A DNA stretch of 64,000 nucleotides from RAM1 sp943372515. Lineage in GTDB: Bacteria; Pseudomonadota; Gammaproteobacteria; Burkholderiales; Burkholderiaceae_C. How positions within the stretch are numbered: position 1 is the first letter of the stretch; each line of letters opens with the position of its first letter. The position numbers and the translations under genes are program-made. Shown one piece after another: positions 7,605-16,387 of this stretch. The stretch is taken from contig CALRYY010000003.1 in the NCBI GenBank assembly GCA_943372515.1, positions 1-64,000 of the forward strand, in the 5' to 3' direction. Under the pieces are notes generated by a model. That model made no database searches and was not told where the DNA came from. It saw only the letters and a list, made by a program, of their open reading frames with translations.

Positions 7605-9377
7605 TTACTTCTTGTTGAACAGCTCGTCGAGCTTCTTCTGCTCGTCGTCGGCCGTCTGCGCGGCCTCGGCCGGGGTGGGGATGGCCTCTGGCTTGATCTC
7701 GGCGCCGGGGATGGCCTCGGGCGTGCCCAGAGGCGACATCTGCTGCAGGTCGCGCGTGACCTGATTCATGTCCACCTTGACGGCCTTGTCCAGCCCGCCA
7801 GAGACCAGGCCCGGGAACGCAATGATCAGGCCGACCATGATCACCTGGATCACCACGAACGGCACCGCGCCCCAGTAGATCTGCATGGTGGTCACGGGCT
7901 GCGTGAGCTTGCCGGTGAGCTTGTCGGTGTATTCCTTGATGGGCGCCACGCTGCGCAGGTAAAACAGCGCAAAGCCGAACGGCGGGTGCATGAAGGACGT
8001 TTGCATGTTCACCGCCAGCAGCACACCGAACCAGATCAGGTCGATGCCCAGCTTTTCAGCCACGGGGGCCAGCAGCGGCACCACGATGAACGACAGCTCG
8101 AAGAAGTCCAGGAAGAACGCGAGCAGGAAGATCATGATGTTCACCACGATCAAAAAGCCCGTCTGCCCGCCGGGCAGGCCGGTCAGCAGGTGCTCCACCC
8201 ACTTGGGGCCGTCCACGCCCTGGAAGCTCAGGCTGAAGATCGTGGAGCCGATCAGGATGAACACCACAAAGCACGACAGCTTGGTGGTGGTGTTCAGCGC
8301 CTGGCGCAGCAGCGAGAAGCTCAGCCGGCCACGGGCCACTGCCATGGCGATCGCACCCAGCGCGCCCATGGCGCCGCCTTCGGTGGGTGTTGCAATGCCC
8401 AGGAAGATGGTGCCCAGCACCAGGAAGATCAGCAGCAGCGGCGGGATCAGCACGAACGTCACGCGTTCGGCCATGCGCGACAGCAGGCCCAGGCGGGTGA
8501 CCTTGTTGATGACGGCGATCACAAAGGCCAGCATCACGCCGGCGCACATGGCCACGACGATCGTCTCGTCGGTGGCGACAGGCGCCACGGCGGCGTTCTT
8601 CCACCAGGCAATGACCTGGGCGTAGTTCTTGCCCAGTGCCACAGCTGCGCCGGTGGAGATGATGGTCAGGATCAGCAGCGACAGCAGGCCGGCCTTGCCG
8701 TCGTCTTCACGGATGGTGCGGGCTTCGGCCGGCAGGGCGGGCGCCCATTGCGGCTTGAACATGGCAATGCCTGCGACGTACAGCACATACAGGCCGGTCA
8801 GCACAAAGCCGGGAACGAATGCGCCCTTGTACATGTCGCCCACGCTGCGGCCCAACTGGTCGGCCAGGATGATCAGCACCAGCGACGGCGGGATGATCTG
8901 CGCCAGCGTGCCCGATGCGGCGATCACGCCCGCAGCCAGGCGGCGGTCGTAGCCGTAGCGCAGCATGATGGGCAGCGAGATCAGGCCCATGGAGATGACG
9001 GAGGCCGCCACCACACCGGTGGTGGCCGCCAGCAGCGCGCCCACGAAAATCACCGCCAGCGCCAGGCCGCCACGGATGGGGCCAAACAGCTGGCCAATGG
9101 TGTCCAGCAGGTCCTCGGCCATGCCGCTTCGCTCCAGGATCAGGCCCATGAGCGTGAAGAACGGAATGGCCAGCAGGGTGTCGTTCTGCATGATGCCGAA
9201 GATGCGCAACGGCAGGGCCTGCAGCAGGGCTTCGGGCAGAACGCCCAGCTCAACACCAATGAAGCCGAAGAACAGGCCGCAGGCGCCCAGGCTGAACGCG
9301 ACCGGGAAGCCCATCAGCAAGAACACGATGAGCCCGATGAACATGATCGGGGCGAGGTTGTGAATGAAGAATTCCAT
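7605..9377 (-). CDS. TRAP transporter large permease (DctM family), long form with C-terminal tail
   Basis: A 590-residue inner-membrane protein. The N-terminal half matches DctM (FLLMGFPVAFSLG, then AATTGVVAASVISMGLISLP and IIPPSLVLIILADQLG). A mid-protein insertion with extra membrane segments follows, and the last 60 residues are a proline/acid-rich soluble tail ending DELFNKK. Usual DctM is about 430 residues, so this is the long class. It would carry a carboxylate-type solute with the DctQ gene 14 bp upstream. No binding-protein gene is adjacent on either side. Confidence 0.88.
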   Translation of the reverse strand: MEFFIHNLAPIMFIGLIVFLLMGFPVAFSLGACGLFFGFIGVELGVLPEALLQALPLRIFGIMQNDTLLAIPFFTLMGLILERSGMAEDLLDTIGQLFGPIRGGLALAVIFVGALLAATTGVVAASVISMGLISLPIMLRYGYDRRLAAGVIAASGTLAQIIPPSLVLIILADQLGRSVGDMYKGAFVPGFVLTGLYVLYVAGIAMFKPQWAPALPAEARTIREDDGKAGLLSLLILTIISTGAAVALGKNYAQVIAWWKNAAVAPVATDETIVVAMCAGVMLAFVIAVINKVTRLGLLSRMAERVTFVLIPPLLLIFLVLGTIFLGIATPTEGGAMGALGAIAMAVARGRLSFSLLRQALNTTTKLSCFVVFILIGSTIFSLSFQGVDGPKWVEHLLTGLPGGQTGFLIVVNIMIFLLAFFLDFFELSFIVVPLLAPVAEKLGIDLIWFGVLLAVNMQTSFMHPPFGFALFYLRSVAPIKEYTDKLTGKLTQPVTTMQIYWGAVPFVVIQVIMVGLIIAFPGLVSGGLDKAVKVDMNQVTRDLQQMSPLGTPEAIPGAEIKPEAIPTPAEAAQTADDEQKKLDELFNKK

Positions 9378-9391
9378 GATGATGTTCCTGC

Positions 9392-9991
9392 TCAGCCGGC
9401 CTTGGCTTTGGATTGCGCGAGGTTGCGGATGGCTTCGGCCAGCTCTTCTTCCGCGGTCTTTTCAAGCTTTTTGGCGGTGGGGTCTTCGATCAGGCCCTTG
9501 AGGAACGCGACGCGTTTGATGAGCTCTGACAGGCCCTGCAGCAGCAGCAGCCCGAAGCCCAGCGGCATCATCAGGTACACCGGCCAGCGGATCAGGCCGC
9601 CGGCGTTGGACGACATCTCGCCGGAATACAGGCCCTTCATGAAGAACGGGATGCCGTACCAGAGGATGGCCAGGCACATGGGCGTGAGGAACACCACGAA
9701 GCCGAACACGTCGATCCAGATCTGGGCACGCTTGGACAGCTTGCCCGAGATGACGTCGATCTTCACATGCTCGCCATTGAGCAGCGTGTAGCCTGCAGCC
9801 AGCAGGAAGGCCGCCGCGAACAGGTACCACTGCACTTCAAGGTAGGCGTTGGAACTCATGTCGAACGCCTTGCGGACCACGGCATTGACGCCGCTGATGA
9901 CGGTGGACGCCAGGATGAGCCAGATGACGTATTTGCCAACCTGGGTGTTCAGCCAGTCCACGCCTTTCGAGAACTTCAGTAAGCCATTCAT
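9392..9991 (-). CDS. TRAP transporter small permease (DctQ family)
   Basis: A 199-residue membrane protein with four hydrophobic segments and the DctQ-type sequence EVQWYLFAAAFLLAAGYTL followed by HVKIDVI. It pairs with the long DctM encoded 14 bp downstream. The start at 9991 has a GGAGA ribosome site about 9 bases upstream on the leftward strand. No third TRAP component (binding protein) is visible beside it, which is odd because the systems need one; it may be encoded elsewhere. Confidence 0.88.
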   Translation of the reverse strand: MNGLLKFSKGVDWLNTQVGKYVIWLILASTVISGVNAVVRKAFDMSSNAYLEVQWYLFAAAFLLAAGYTLLNGEHVKIDVISGKLSKRAQIWIDVFGFVVFLTPMCLAILWYGIPFFMKGLYSGEMSSNAGGLIRWPVYLMMPLGFGLLLLQGLSELIKRVAFLKGLIEDPTAKKLEKTAEEELAEAIRNLAQSKAKAG

Positions 9992-10221
9992 GTTGTTGTC
10001 TCCAGGAGAAAAAAGAAACCGTTACCCACATGACTGCACCCGGAAAACCCGCTCGGTGCGATGCGGATGGCCGGGTGCTGCAAGTCAAATGTATGTAAGA
10101 AGTAAATTCTATGAAGTGACTGTAGAGAGAACCTGACAACAACGTGACGGTGTAAGCCCTTAGGAGTCAGGGTTTGCCCTTGGGTCGGCATCCGCAGGAA
10201 GCTCACCGTCAATAATGAGCC
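9992..10221. promoter_or_regulatory. Divergent intergenic region between dctQ and the EgtB/SenA-like gene
   Basis: 230 bp without a gene. The middle part (about 10075-10130) is clearly richer in A and T than the surroundings and is the likely place for two outward promoters. I see no strong operator. The rightward gene has no good Shine-Dalgarno sequence directly before its ATG. Confidence 0.4.
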
Positions 10222-11484
10222 ATGCCATTGACCCCCACCGCCACCACAGCGTCGATCGACTCGCCCGACATGCGCGGTGCAGGGCGTGAGCTGTTGTCGC
10301 TGGCCCTGATGGACGCGCGCAACCACACGCTGTACCTGCTGGGCCAGTACGAGCAGGCGCTGGGTGCCACGGGGTTTGTGGTGCCGCAGCGCGCCGGGCT
10401 GGTGCCGCCACTGTGGCTGGCAGGGCACATCGGCTGGTTTGCCGAGTTCTGGATCGGCCGCAATACACAGCGCAGCCTGGGCTCGCACTGCCCCGCCGAG
10501 CCAGCGCGCCTGGCGTCCATCGAGCCGCATGCCGACCGCTGGTGGAGCCCGATGCTGGTGCCGCATGAGGGACGCTGGATGCTGGACTTGCCGCCGGCAG
10601 ATGCCACCCGCTCCTGGCTGCTGGACACGCTTGAAAGCACACTGGACCTGCTGGACAAGACGCGCGACGAAGACGACGCGCTGTACTTTTACCGTCTGGC
10701 GCTGTTTCACGAAGACCTGCGCGGCGAGCAGCTCATGGCCATGGCGCAGGCCCTGGCGCTGCCGCTGCAGGCGGTGCTGCCCGCCGGTGTGCAGGCCCGC
10801 GAGCCGCTGCTGGTCCCCGCCACGCGCTGGATGTTGGGCTCGCCGCCCATGGGCTTTGTGTTTGATGTGGAACGCTGGGCCCATGCCGTGGATGTGCCTG
10901 AATTTGAAATTGACGCGCAGGCCGTGAGCTGGGCGCAGTTCGTCGAGTTTGTGGACGACGGCGGCTATGACGAGCCCGAATACTGGTTGCCCGAGGGCTG
11001 GGCCTGGCTTCAGGAGCAGGCCGGGCTGGAGGGCCGGCGCGGCCCGCGCTATGTGGAGCAGATCGGCGTGGCCAGCGGTGCGGTGATGCAAACGCACTTT
11101 GGCAATCCTGCGCGCATGGCCGGTACACAACCCGCCATGCATGTGAGCTGGTGGGAGGCCGATGCCTGGTGCCGCTGGGCAGGCCGGCGCCTGCCCAGCG
11201 AAGTGGAATGGGAAGTGGCGGCCCACACGGCGGCGCGCCGGGGGTTCAGATGGGGCGATGTGCATGAATGGACGGGCACCACGCTGCGGCCGTTTCCCCA
11301 CTTCAGCCCCGACCCCTGGACGCACCAGTCAGAGTGGGGCGCCATGCCCTGGTTTAGCCGCGCCAAGGTGCAGCGCGGCGCGTCGTTTGCCACCCGTGCA
11401 CGCATGAAGCACCCCAAGTACCGCGGCTTTGCGATGCCGGGGTGCGACGACGCCTTTGTGGGCTTTCGCTCCTGCGCGTTGTAG
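10222..11484 (+). CDS. senA: EgtB/SenA-like nonheme-iron enzyme (DinB_2 plus FGE-sulfatase domains)
   Basis: A 420-residue protein. The N-terminal DinB_2 domain carries PPLWLAGHIGWFAEFW (His69) and FHEDLRGEQ (His163, Glu169); the C-terminal FGE/EgtB domain contains PAMHVSWWEADAWCRWAGRR, LPSEVEWE, QRGASFATRAR and ends GFRSCAL. The overall sequence is closest in memory to the Burkholderiales selenoneine synthase SenA, which joins a selenosugar to hercynine; ergothioneine-type EgtB is the alternative. Oddity: the family motif HxxxHxE reads H-EDL-R-G-E, so the third iron-ligand histidine is Arg167 (CGC at 10720). No senB, selD or egtD is next to it. Its stop is 1 bp from the convergent modC stop. 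Confidence 0.65.
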   Translation: MPLTPTATTASIDSPDMRGAGRELLSLALMDARNHTLYLLGQYEQALGATGFVVPQRAGLVPPLWLAGHIGWFAEFWIGRNTQRSLGSHCPAEPARLASIEPHADRWWSPMLVPHEGRWMLDLPPADATRSWLLDTLESTLDLLDKTRDEDDALYFYRLALFHEDLRGEQLMAMAQALALPLQAVLPAGVQAREPLLVPATRWMLGSPPMGFVFDVERWAHAVDVPEFEIDAQAVSWAQFVEFVDDGGYDEPEYWLPEGWAWLQEQAGLEGRRGPRYVEQIGVASGAVMQTHFGNPARMAGTQPAMHVSWWEADAWCRWAGRRLPSEVEWEVAAHTAARRGFRWGDVHEWTGTTLRPFPHFSPDPWTHQSEWGAMPWFSRAKVQRGASFATRARMKHPKYRGFAMPGCDDAFVGFRSCAL

Positions 11485-11485
11485 C

Positions 11486-12340
11486 TCAGGCTGCGTTGCT
11501 GATCTGGACCTGCAGGCTGACCACCTCGCCCGCGTTGCGCGGGATGGCGTCGGGCAATTGAACCAGTGCACCATTGACCAGCAATGTCGTCAGGTTCAGG
11601 GCTGCATCGTGGCTGTGCACGGTGGCTGCGATCAATGCGCTGTTGTTGTCCGTGCCATCCGCGGGCCTCAGCTGCCGTAGTAAATCTGCAGCGGGGCCAC
11701 TGCGCACCACCCGTCCGGCGTCCATCAGCACCAGATGGTCAGCCAGCCGCCGGACTTCATCGAGCGCGTGGCTCACGTAGATGACGGGGATGTCCAGCTC
11801 CCGGTGCAACCGGTCCAGCCAGGGCAGCACGTCGGCCTTGCGTTGCGCGTCCAGCGCGGCCAGCGGCTCATCCAGCAGCAGCAGTTGCGGGCTGGTGGCC
11901 AACGCCCGCGCCATGGCCACGCGCTGGCGTTCACCGCCAGACAGGGCGGCGGTGCTGCGGTCCATCAACGGGCCTATGCCCAGCAGGTCCACCGCCTGCG
12001 CCAGCGCAAAGCGCCGCTGCGCCACGGGCACACGCTTCAGGCCAAACTCGACATTGCCGCGCACGCTCAGGTGGGCGAACAGATTCGCATCCTGGAACAC
12101 ATAGCCAGTGGCGCGCCGGTGCGGCGGCACAAACAGCGCGCCGTCCTGCCACACCTGGCCGTTGACCTGCACATGCCCGCCAGGGGCCTGCAGCAGGCCC
12201 GCCAGGGCGCGCAGCGTGGTGGTCTTGCCGCAGCCTGAAGGACCGAACAGCGCGGTGACGCCGCGCCCGGGCAGGTCCAGCGCCACATCCAGTGTGAAGC
12301 CGGGCCAGGCTTGTTGAAAGCGGGCCTGCACACCGCTCAT
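11486..12340 (-). CDS. modC: Molybdate ABC transporter ATP-binding protein ModC, short C-terminus
   Basis: A 284-residue ATPase for molybdate import. Walker A GPSGCGKTT, signature ALSGGERQRVAMARA, Walker B LLLLDEPLAALD and switch VSHALDEV are intact. Usual ModC has about 350 residues with a C-terminal TOBE/mop domain; here the protein stops at VSLQVQISNAA, early in that domain, right at the junction with the EgtB/SenA-like gene. The start at 12340 overlaps the modB stop by 4 bp; a longer upstream start would run into modB. Confidence 0.9.
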   Translation of the reverse strand: MSGVQARFQQAWPGFTLDVALDLPGRGVTALFGPSGCGKTTTLRALAGLLQAPGGHVQVNGQVWQDGALFVPPHRRATGYVFQDANLFAHLSVRGNVEFGLKRVPVAQRRFALAQAVDLLGIGPLMDRSTAALSGGERQRVAMARALATSPQLLLLDEPLAALDAQRKADVLPWLDRLHRELDIPVIYVSHALDEVRRLADHLVLMDAGRVVRSGPAADLLRQLRPADGTDNNSALIAATVHSHDAALNLTTLLVNGALVQLPDAIPRNAGEVVSLQVQISNAA

Positions 12341-12996
12341 CGCATGCGCCTGCCGGTGGGGTTCAACACATAGAGTGCCAGCAATACGGTGAACGAAAAC
12401 ACCACCATGCCGCCCGCTAGCCAATGCGCCTGGGTGTACTCCAGCGCCTCCACATAGTCATAAATCTGCACCGACACCACACGTGTCTGGTTGGGGATGT
12501 TGCCGCCGATCATCAGCACCACGCCAAATTCACCCACGGTGTGGGCAAATCCCATGACCGTAGCCGTCAGGTAACCGGGGCGCGCCAGCGGCAACACCAC
12601 GCTGAAGAACGTGTCCAGCGGCGACGCGCGCAGCGTGGCCGCTGCCTCCAGCGGGCGCTCGCCGATGGCCTCAAATGCGTTTTGCAGGGGCTGCACCACG
12701 AACGGCAGTGAATACAGCACCGAGCCCACCACCAGCCCCGCGAAGGTAAAGGGCAACAGCCCGAGACCCAGGGCCTGCGTGGCCTGGCCCACCGGGCCGT
12801 TGGGCCCCATGGTGACCAGCAGGTAAAAGCCCAGCACGGTGGGCGGCAGCACCAGCGGCAGCGCCACCACCGCGCCCACCGGCCCCTTGGCCCAGGACCG
12901 CGTGCGCGCCAGCCACCAGGCCAGGGGTGTGCCCAGCACCAGCAGGATCAGCGTGGTCAGGCCGGCCAGTTGCAGCGTGAGGATGACGGCGCCCAA
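12337..12996 (-). CDS. modB: Molybdate ABC transporter permease ModB
   Basis: A 219-residue inner-membrane permease with five or six membrane segments and the ModB-type sequences LPLVLPPTVLGFYLL and GFAHTVGEFGVVLMIGGNIP. It forms the molybdate channel with ModC and receives substrate from ModA. It begins 3 bp after the modA stop and overlaps modC by 4 bp, so the three genes form one leftward transcript. Confidence 0.95.
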   Translation of the reverse strand: MGAVILTLQLAGLTTLILLVLGTPLAWWLARTRSWAKGPVGAVVALPLVLPPTVLGFYLLVTMGPNGPVGQATQALGLGLLPFTFAGLVVGSVLYSLPFVVQPLQNAFEAIGERPLEAAATLRASPLDTFFSVVLPLARPGYLTATVMGFAHTVGEFGVVLMIGGNIPNQTRVVSVQIYDYVEALEYTQAHWLAGGMVVFSFTVLLALYVLNPTGRRMR

Positions 12997-12999
12997 GGC

Positions 13000-13752
13000 T
13001 CAGACCTCGTAGCCATAGGCGCGGATCATGGCGCGCACGCGGTCCGTCTTGAGGTACTGCATGAGCGCGGCAGCTGCCGGGTTGTCCTTGCTGCGCGCCA
13101 GCTGTACCGCATCCTGGCGCAGGGGGCTGTGCAAGGTGGCCGGCACCACCCATCCCGAGCCGCTTTTGAGCTGGCCGTTTTCAAAGACCTGTGACAGCGC
13201 GATGAAGCCCAGCTCGGCATTGCCGCTGGACACGAAATTGAATGTCTGGCCAATGCTCTCGCCCTGCACGAACTTCGGCTCAATCGCGGCCAGAAGTCCA
13301 AGGCGTTCCAGGGTCTGGACTGCCGCCGCACCGTAAGGCGCCAGCTTGGGCGCGGCAATGGCGATATTGCGAAAGGCGTTGGCGCGCAGCACGTCGCCCC
13401 GGGCGTCTACCACACCTGCGCGGGGCGACCACAGCACCAGCCGGCCGGTGGCATAGGTGAAGCGGCTGCCGCCCACCGTGGCACCCTCGGCGTCCAGCCG
13501 CGCAGGCGTTTCGTCGTCGGCCGACAGGAATACGTCAAACGGCGCGCCGCTCTTGATTTGCGCGTAGAACTTGCCCGTAGCGCCTGATGACAGCAGCACC
13601 TTGTGGCCCGTGTCTTTCTCAAACGCCTGGGCAATCTGCTTCATGGGCGCGGTGAAGTTGGCGGAGACCGCCACCTGCACCGTCTGGGCGTGCAGCAGGG
13701 GCGCCAGAAGCAGGCAGACCAGTGTGCAGGCGATGCGCAGGAGAAGACGCAT
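13000..13752 (-). CDS. modA: Molybdate-binding periplasmic protein ModA
   Basis: A 250-residue protein with a signal peptide ending LLHAQT. The mature start VQVAVSANFTAPMKQIAQAF, then LLSSGATGKFYAQI and PFDVFLSADD, are the ModA oxyanion-binding elements. The start at 13752 gives a normal signal peptide; a longer frame upstream would run through the ModE box. It is the first gene of modABC and lies 13 bp from a likely ModE operator. Confidence 0.95.
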   Translation of the reverse strand: MRLLLRIACTLVCLLLAPLLHAQTVQVAVSANFTAPMKQIAQAFEKDTGHKVLLSSGATGKFYAQIKSGAPFDVFLSADDETPARLDAEGATVGGSRFTYATGRLVLWSPRAGVVDARGDVLRANAFRNIAIAAPKLAPYGAAAVQTLERLGLLAAIEPKFVQGESIGQTFNFVSSGNAELGFIALSQVFENGQLKSGSGWVVPATLHSPLRQDAVQLARSKDNPAAAALMQYLKTDRVRAMIRAYGYEV

Positions 13753-13764
13753 GTGACAGTTCTT

Positions 13765-13791
13765 TTCGCTATTACCAATATGAATAGCGAA
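13765..13791. promoter_or_regulatory. Probable ModE operator upstream of modA
   Basis: TTCGCTATT (13765-13773), a 9-bp AT-rich spacer, then AATAGCGAA (13783-13791): a perfect 9-bp inverted repeat. The form CGnTAT...ATAnCG matches the known ModE site. It covers the start-proximal promoter area of modA, and modE is encoded 2.6 kb away. ModE with molybdate would repress modABC here; an effect on the divergent antiporter gene is possible. Confidence 0.8.
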
Positions 13792-13887
13792 AGTGTAGTT
13801 TAGACTGCGCACGGGTGTCTATGGCGCGTTGGGTGCCGTGGCAGGTTGGTGCAAAGGTCGGGCCGCCTTTGCGGAACAAGCTCGACC

Positions 13888-15147
13888 ATGAACACACCTG
13901 ACCTGATCCAGATCATTGGCGCCACCCTGTTTGGGGCGGCCGTCCTGCACACCTTCAGCACCAAGTTTTTCGAAGGGCTGGCCAACCGCCATCCACGACA
14001 CGCCGGCATCTGGCACCTTTTGGGCGAGGTGGAAATAGTTTTCGGCTTCTGGGCCATGGTGCTGGTGCTGTTCATGTTCGCCATCAGCGGGCGCCAGGAG
14101 GCCACGGCCTACCTGGAGTCGCGCAACTACACCGAGCCCATGTTTGTGTTCGTGATCATGGTGATCGCGGGCACGCGCCCCATCCTGCAGGCCTCTGGCG
14201 CACTGGTGCGGTTCATCGCGCGCTGGATGCCAATGCCGCGCGGCATGGCCATGTACTTCCTGGTGCTGGCGTTTGTGCCGCTGCTGGGGTCGTTCATCAC
14301 CGAGCCGGCGGCCATGACGCTGGCCGCGTTGATGCTGCGCGACACCTTGCTGTCGCAAGAGGTGTCCCGGCGGCTGAAGTACGCCACGGTGGGTGTGCTG
14401 TTCGTCAACATCTCCATCGGCGGCACCCTCACGCCATTTGCCGCGCCACCGGTCCTCATGGTGGCTGCCAAATGGAACTGGGACATCTGGTTCATGCTGG
14501 CCAACTTTGGCTGGAAGGCGGCCATTGCCGTGGTGGTGAATGCGGCTGTGGCCATGCTTGTTTTCCGGCGTGAGCTGGCGCACATGGGCCAGATCCCCGG
14601 TGGGCAGGGCGCCGGGGTGCCGCTGCCGGTCGTGGCCGTGCATCTGGCTTTCCTGGTGGGCGTGGTGGTGTTCGCGCATCACATGGTGCTGTTCATGGGC
14701 CTGTTCCTGTTCTTTCTGGGTTTCACTGCGGCGTACCAGCGCCACCAGAGCCCGTTGATCCTGCGCGAAGCGCTGCTGGTGGCCTTTTTCCTGGCCGGGC
14801 TGGTGGTGCTGGGCGGGCTGCAGCAATGGTGGCTGCAGCCCGTGCTGCTGGCCATGGATGCCAACGCCGTGTTCTTTGGTGCCACGGCGCTCACGGCCAT
14901 CACCGACAACGCTGCCTTGACCTACCTGGGCTCGCTGGTGGAAGGGCTCACGCCAGAATTCCAGACGGCCCTGGTTGCCGGTGCCGTCACCGGCGGCGGG
15001 TTGACGGTGATAGCCAATGCACCCAACCCGGCAGGTGTGTCCATCCTGAAAGAAAAATTCACCGACGGCGCGATCCACCCGCTGGGTTTGTTGATCGCGG
15101 CGCTGCCACCCACGCTGGTGGCCATTGCGGCGTTCCGTCTGCTCTGA
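13888..15147 (+). CDS. Putative Na+/H+ antiporter family membrane protein
   Basis: A 419-residue protein with about eleven hydrophobic segments. NISIGGTLTPFAAPPVLMVA and GAVTGGGLTVIANAPNPAG are the two glycine-rich signatures of the ion-transporter family annotated as putative Na+/H+ antiporter (PF07399, NhaD-related). The ATG at 13888 was chosen over an upstream in-frame GTG (13846) because the hydrophobic part begins at once; a weak GGA lies about 10 bases before it. It lies divergent from modA across the ModE box. Transported ion is unproven. Confidence 0.8.
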   Translation: MNTPDLIQIIGATLFGAAVLHTFSTKFFEGLANRHPRHAGIWHLLGEVEIVFGFWAMVLVLFMFAISGRQEATAYLESRNYTEPMFVFVIMVIAGTRPILQASGALVRFIARWMPMPRGMAMYFLVLAFVPLLGSFITEPAAMTLAALMLRDTLLSQEVSRRLKYATVGVLFVNISIGGTLTPFAAPPVLMVAAKWNWDIWFMLANFGWKAAIAVVVNAAVAMLVFRRELAHMGQIPGGQGAGVPLPVVAVHLAFLVGVVVFAHHMVLFMGLFLFFLGFTAAYQRHQSPLILREALLVAFFLAGLVVLGGLQQWWLQPVLLAMDANAVFFGATALTAITDNAALTYLGSLVEGLTPEFQTALVAGAVTGGGLTVIANAPNPAGVSILKEKFTDGAIHPLGLLIAALPPTLVAIAAFRLL

Positions 15148-15148
15148 C

Positions 15149-16315
15149 TCAGGCCAGCCAGCGGCGCAGTTGCTGGTACACCGCCGGGTCGTTCAACAGC
15201 GCCAGGTGGTTCACGCCGTGAAAAATTTTCTGGCGACTTTTGGCAAACGCCAGCGTTCGTGCTGCTTCGGCATGTCTGCCCAGCGCGCTGTCCAGGGGCA
15301 CCAGCCCGTCGCCCAGCAGGCGGTCTTTCACGTCGCCACTTTTGGCGCCTGTGGTGGCGGCTGCCGTGTAGCAGCGCACGCCCGCAGGCAGCGGCACTGG
15401 CTGGCGCCTGTCAGCCGTGCGGGCAAAGCGGTCGCGGCCCAGCCAGTCTTCGTCCAGCAGGTTGCCGTGGCGCAGGTCGGTGATTCCGGCGCTGCGCACC
15501 TTGCCCAGCCGCGCAAACGGTGTGGCATACGGTGTGGCACCCAGCACGATGTCCACCCAGTTGCCCGCGCGCTCCAGTGGTGCGCCGTGGTGGGGCGAGC
15601 CCAGAAACACCATGTCGGTCACTTGCTGTGCCCAGGGCTGGCCGGCTTGTGCGGCATGGTGCATGGCGCTGCGCGATACCAGCCCGCCCATGCTGTGGCC
15701 CAGCAGCACCAGCCGCTGTACCGGCACCGGCCAGTGGGCCACCAGTTGTTCCATCTGCGCCGCCAGCGCCCGGCCATTGACCGAGATGTGCTGGCCCGAG
15801 TTGTAGCGCAGGTACACCGGCGTGAAGCCCAGGTCGCGGTGCAGCGCGCTGCCGTGGTCGTGGCCGTCACGCCCCCACTGCAGGTCGTTCATGCACAGGC
15901 CGTGGGCCAGCACCACCACGCGTCCGGTGGCGGGGCCCGCCACACGCAGGGTCATGGCGGTGGCCAACGGGTTGCCCGTGGTGACCAGGTAGTCGCCCAG
16001 CACGCCGTTGAGAGCCGCGACGATGGCTTCACGTTCAGGGCTGCCACGACCCGTGCCCAGCACGGGTGCCAGCAGGCCCAGCAGGGCGTCAATGCTCCCG
16101 CCGGCCACGCGTGTGACGCCGCGCACCGTCTTGTAGACCAGGCCGGTGATGCCGCTGGTGCGCCCGGCCTGCGCCGGTGGCTTGAAGCCAGGCAGGCGGG
16201 CAATGCGTTCGTGCAGGGCCTCGACCAGGCCGGTCAGGCCGGCCGTGGCGTCGGTGGCCAGGCGCACGGCGCCGCGCAGGTCGGCGCTGCGTGAAGGGGG
16301 CGGTGGTTTTGTCAT
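15149..16315 (-). CDS. Alpha/beta hydrolase, triacylglycerol-lipase / PGAP1-like
   Basis: A 388-residue hydrolase. VVVLAHGLCMND is the oxyanion loop, LLGHSMGGLVSR the nucleophile elbow with the catalytic Ser, FLGSPHHGAPLE a lipase-type loop, and GVNHLALL probably holds the catalytic His. About 110 residues precede the core. The start at 16315 is divergent from modE. The stop abuts the antiporter gene (1 bp gap, convergent). No signal peptide is evident, so it is probably cytoplasmic or membrane-associated. Substrate unknown. Confidence 0.8.
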   Translation of the reverse strand: MTKPPPPSRSADLRGAVRLATDATAGLTGLVEALHERIARLPGFKPPAQAGRTSGITGLVYKTVRGVTRVAGGSIDALLGLLAPVLGTGRGSPEREAIVAALNGVLGDYLVTTGNPLATAMTLRVAGPATGRVVVLAHGLCMNDLQWGRDGHDHGSALHRDLGFTPVYLRYNSGQHISVNGRALAAQMEQLVAHWPVPVQRLVLLGHSMGGLVSRSAMHHAAQAGQPWAQQVTDMVFLGSPHHGAPLERAGNWVDIVLGATPYATPFARLGKVRSAGITDLRHGNLLDEDWLGRDRFARTADRRQPVPLPAGVRCYTAAATTGAKSGDVKDRLLGDGLVPLDSALGRHAEAARTLAFAKSRQKIFHGVNHLALLNDPAVYQQLRRWLA

Positions 16316-16387
16316 GGCGGTCCTGAAGTTGCTGGCAGTGTGACAGGCCCGTGTGGCGGCCACCGGCGCGTGGGTCAAAATCCATGC

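Noticed and set aside
12341..12424. Longer start for modC
   Set aside because: The extension would overlap modB by over 80 bp and lacks family similarity; MSGVQARFQQ overlapping the modB stop fits better.
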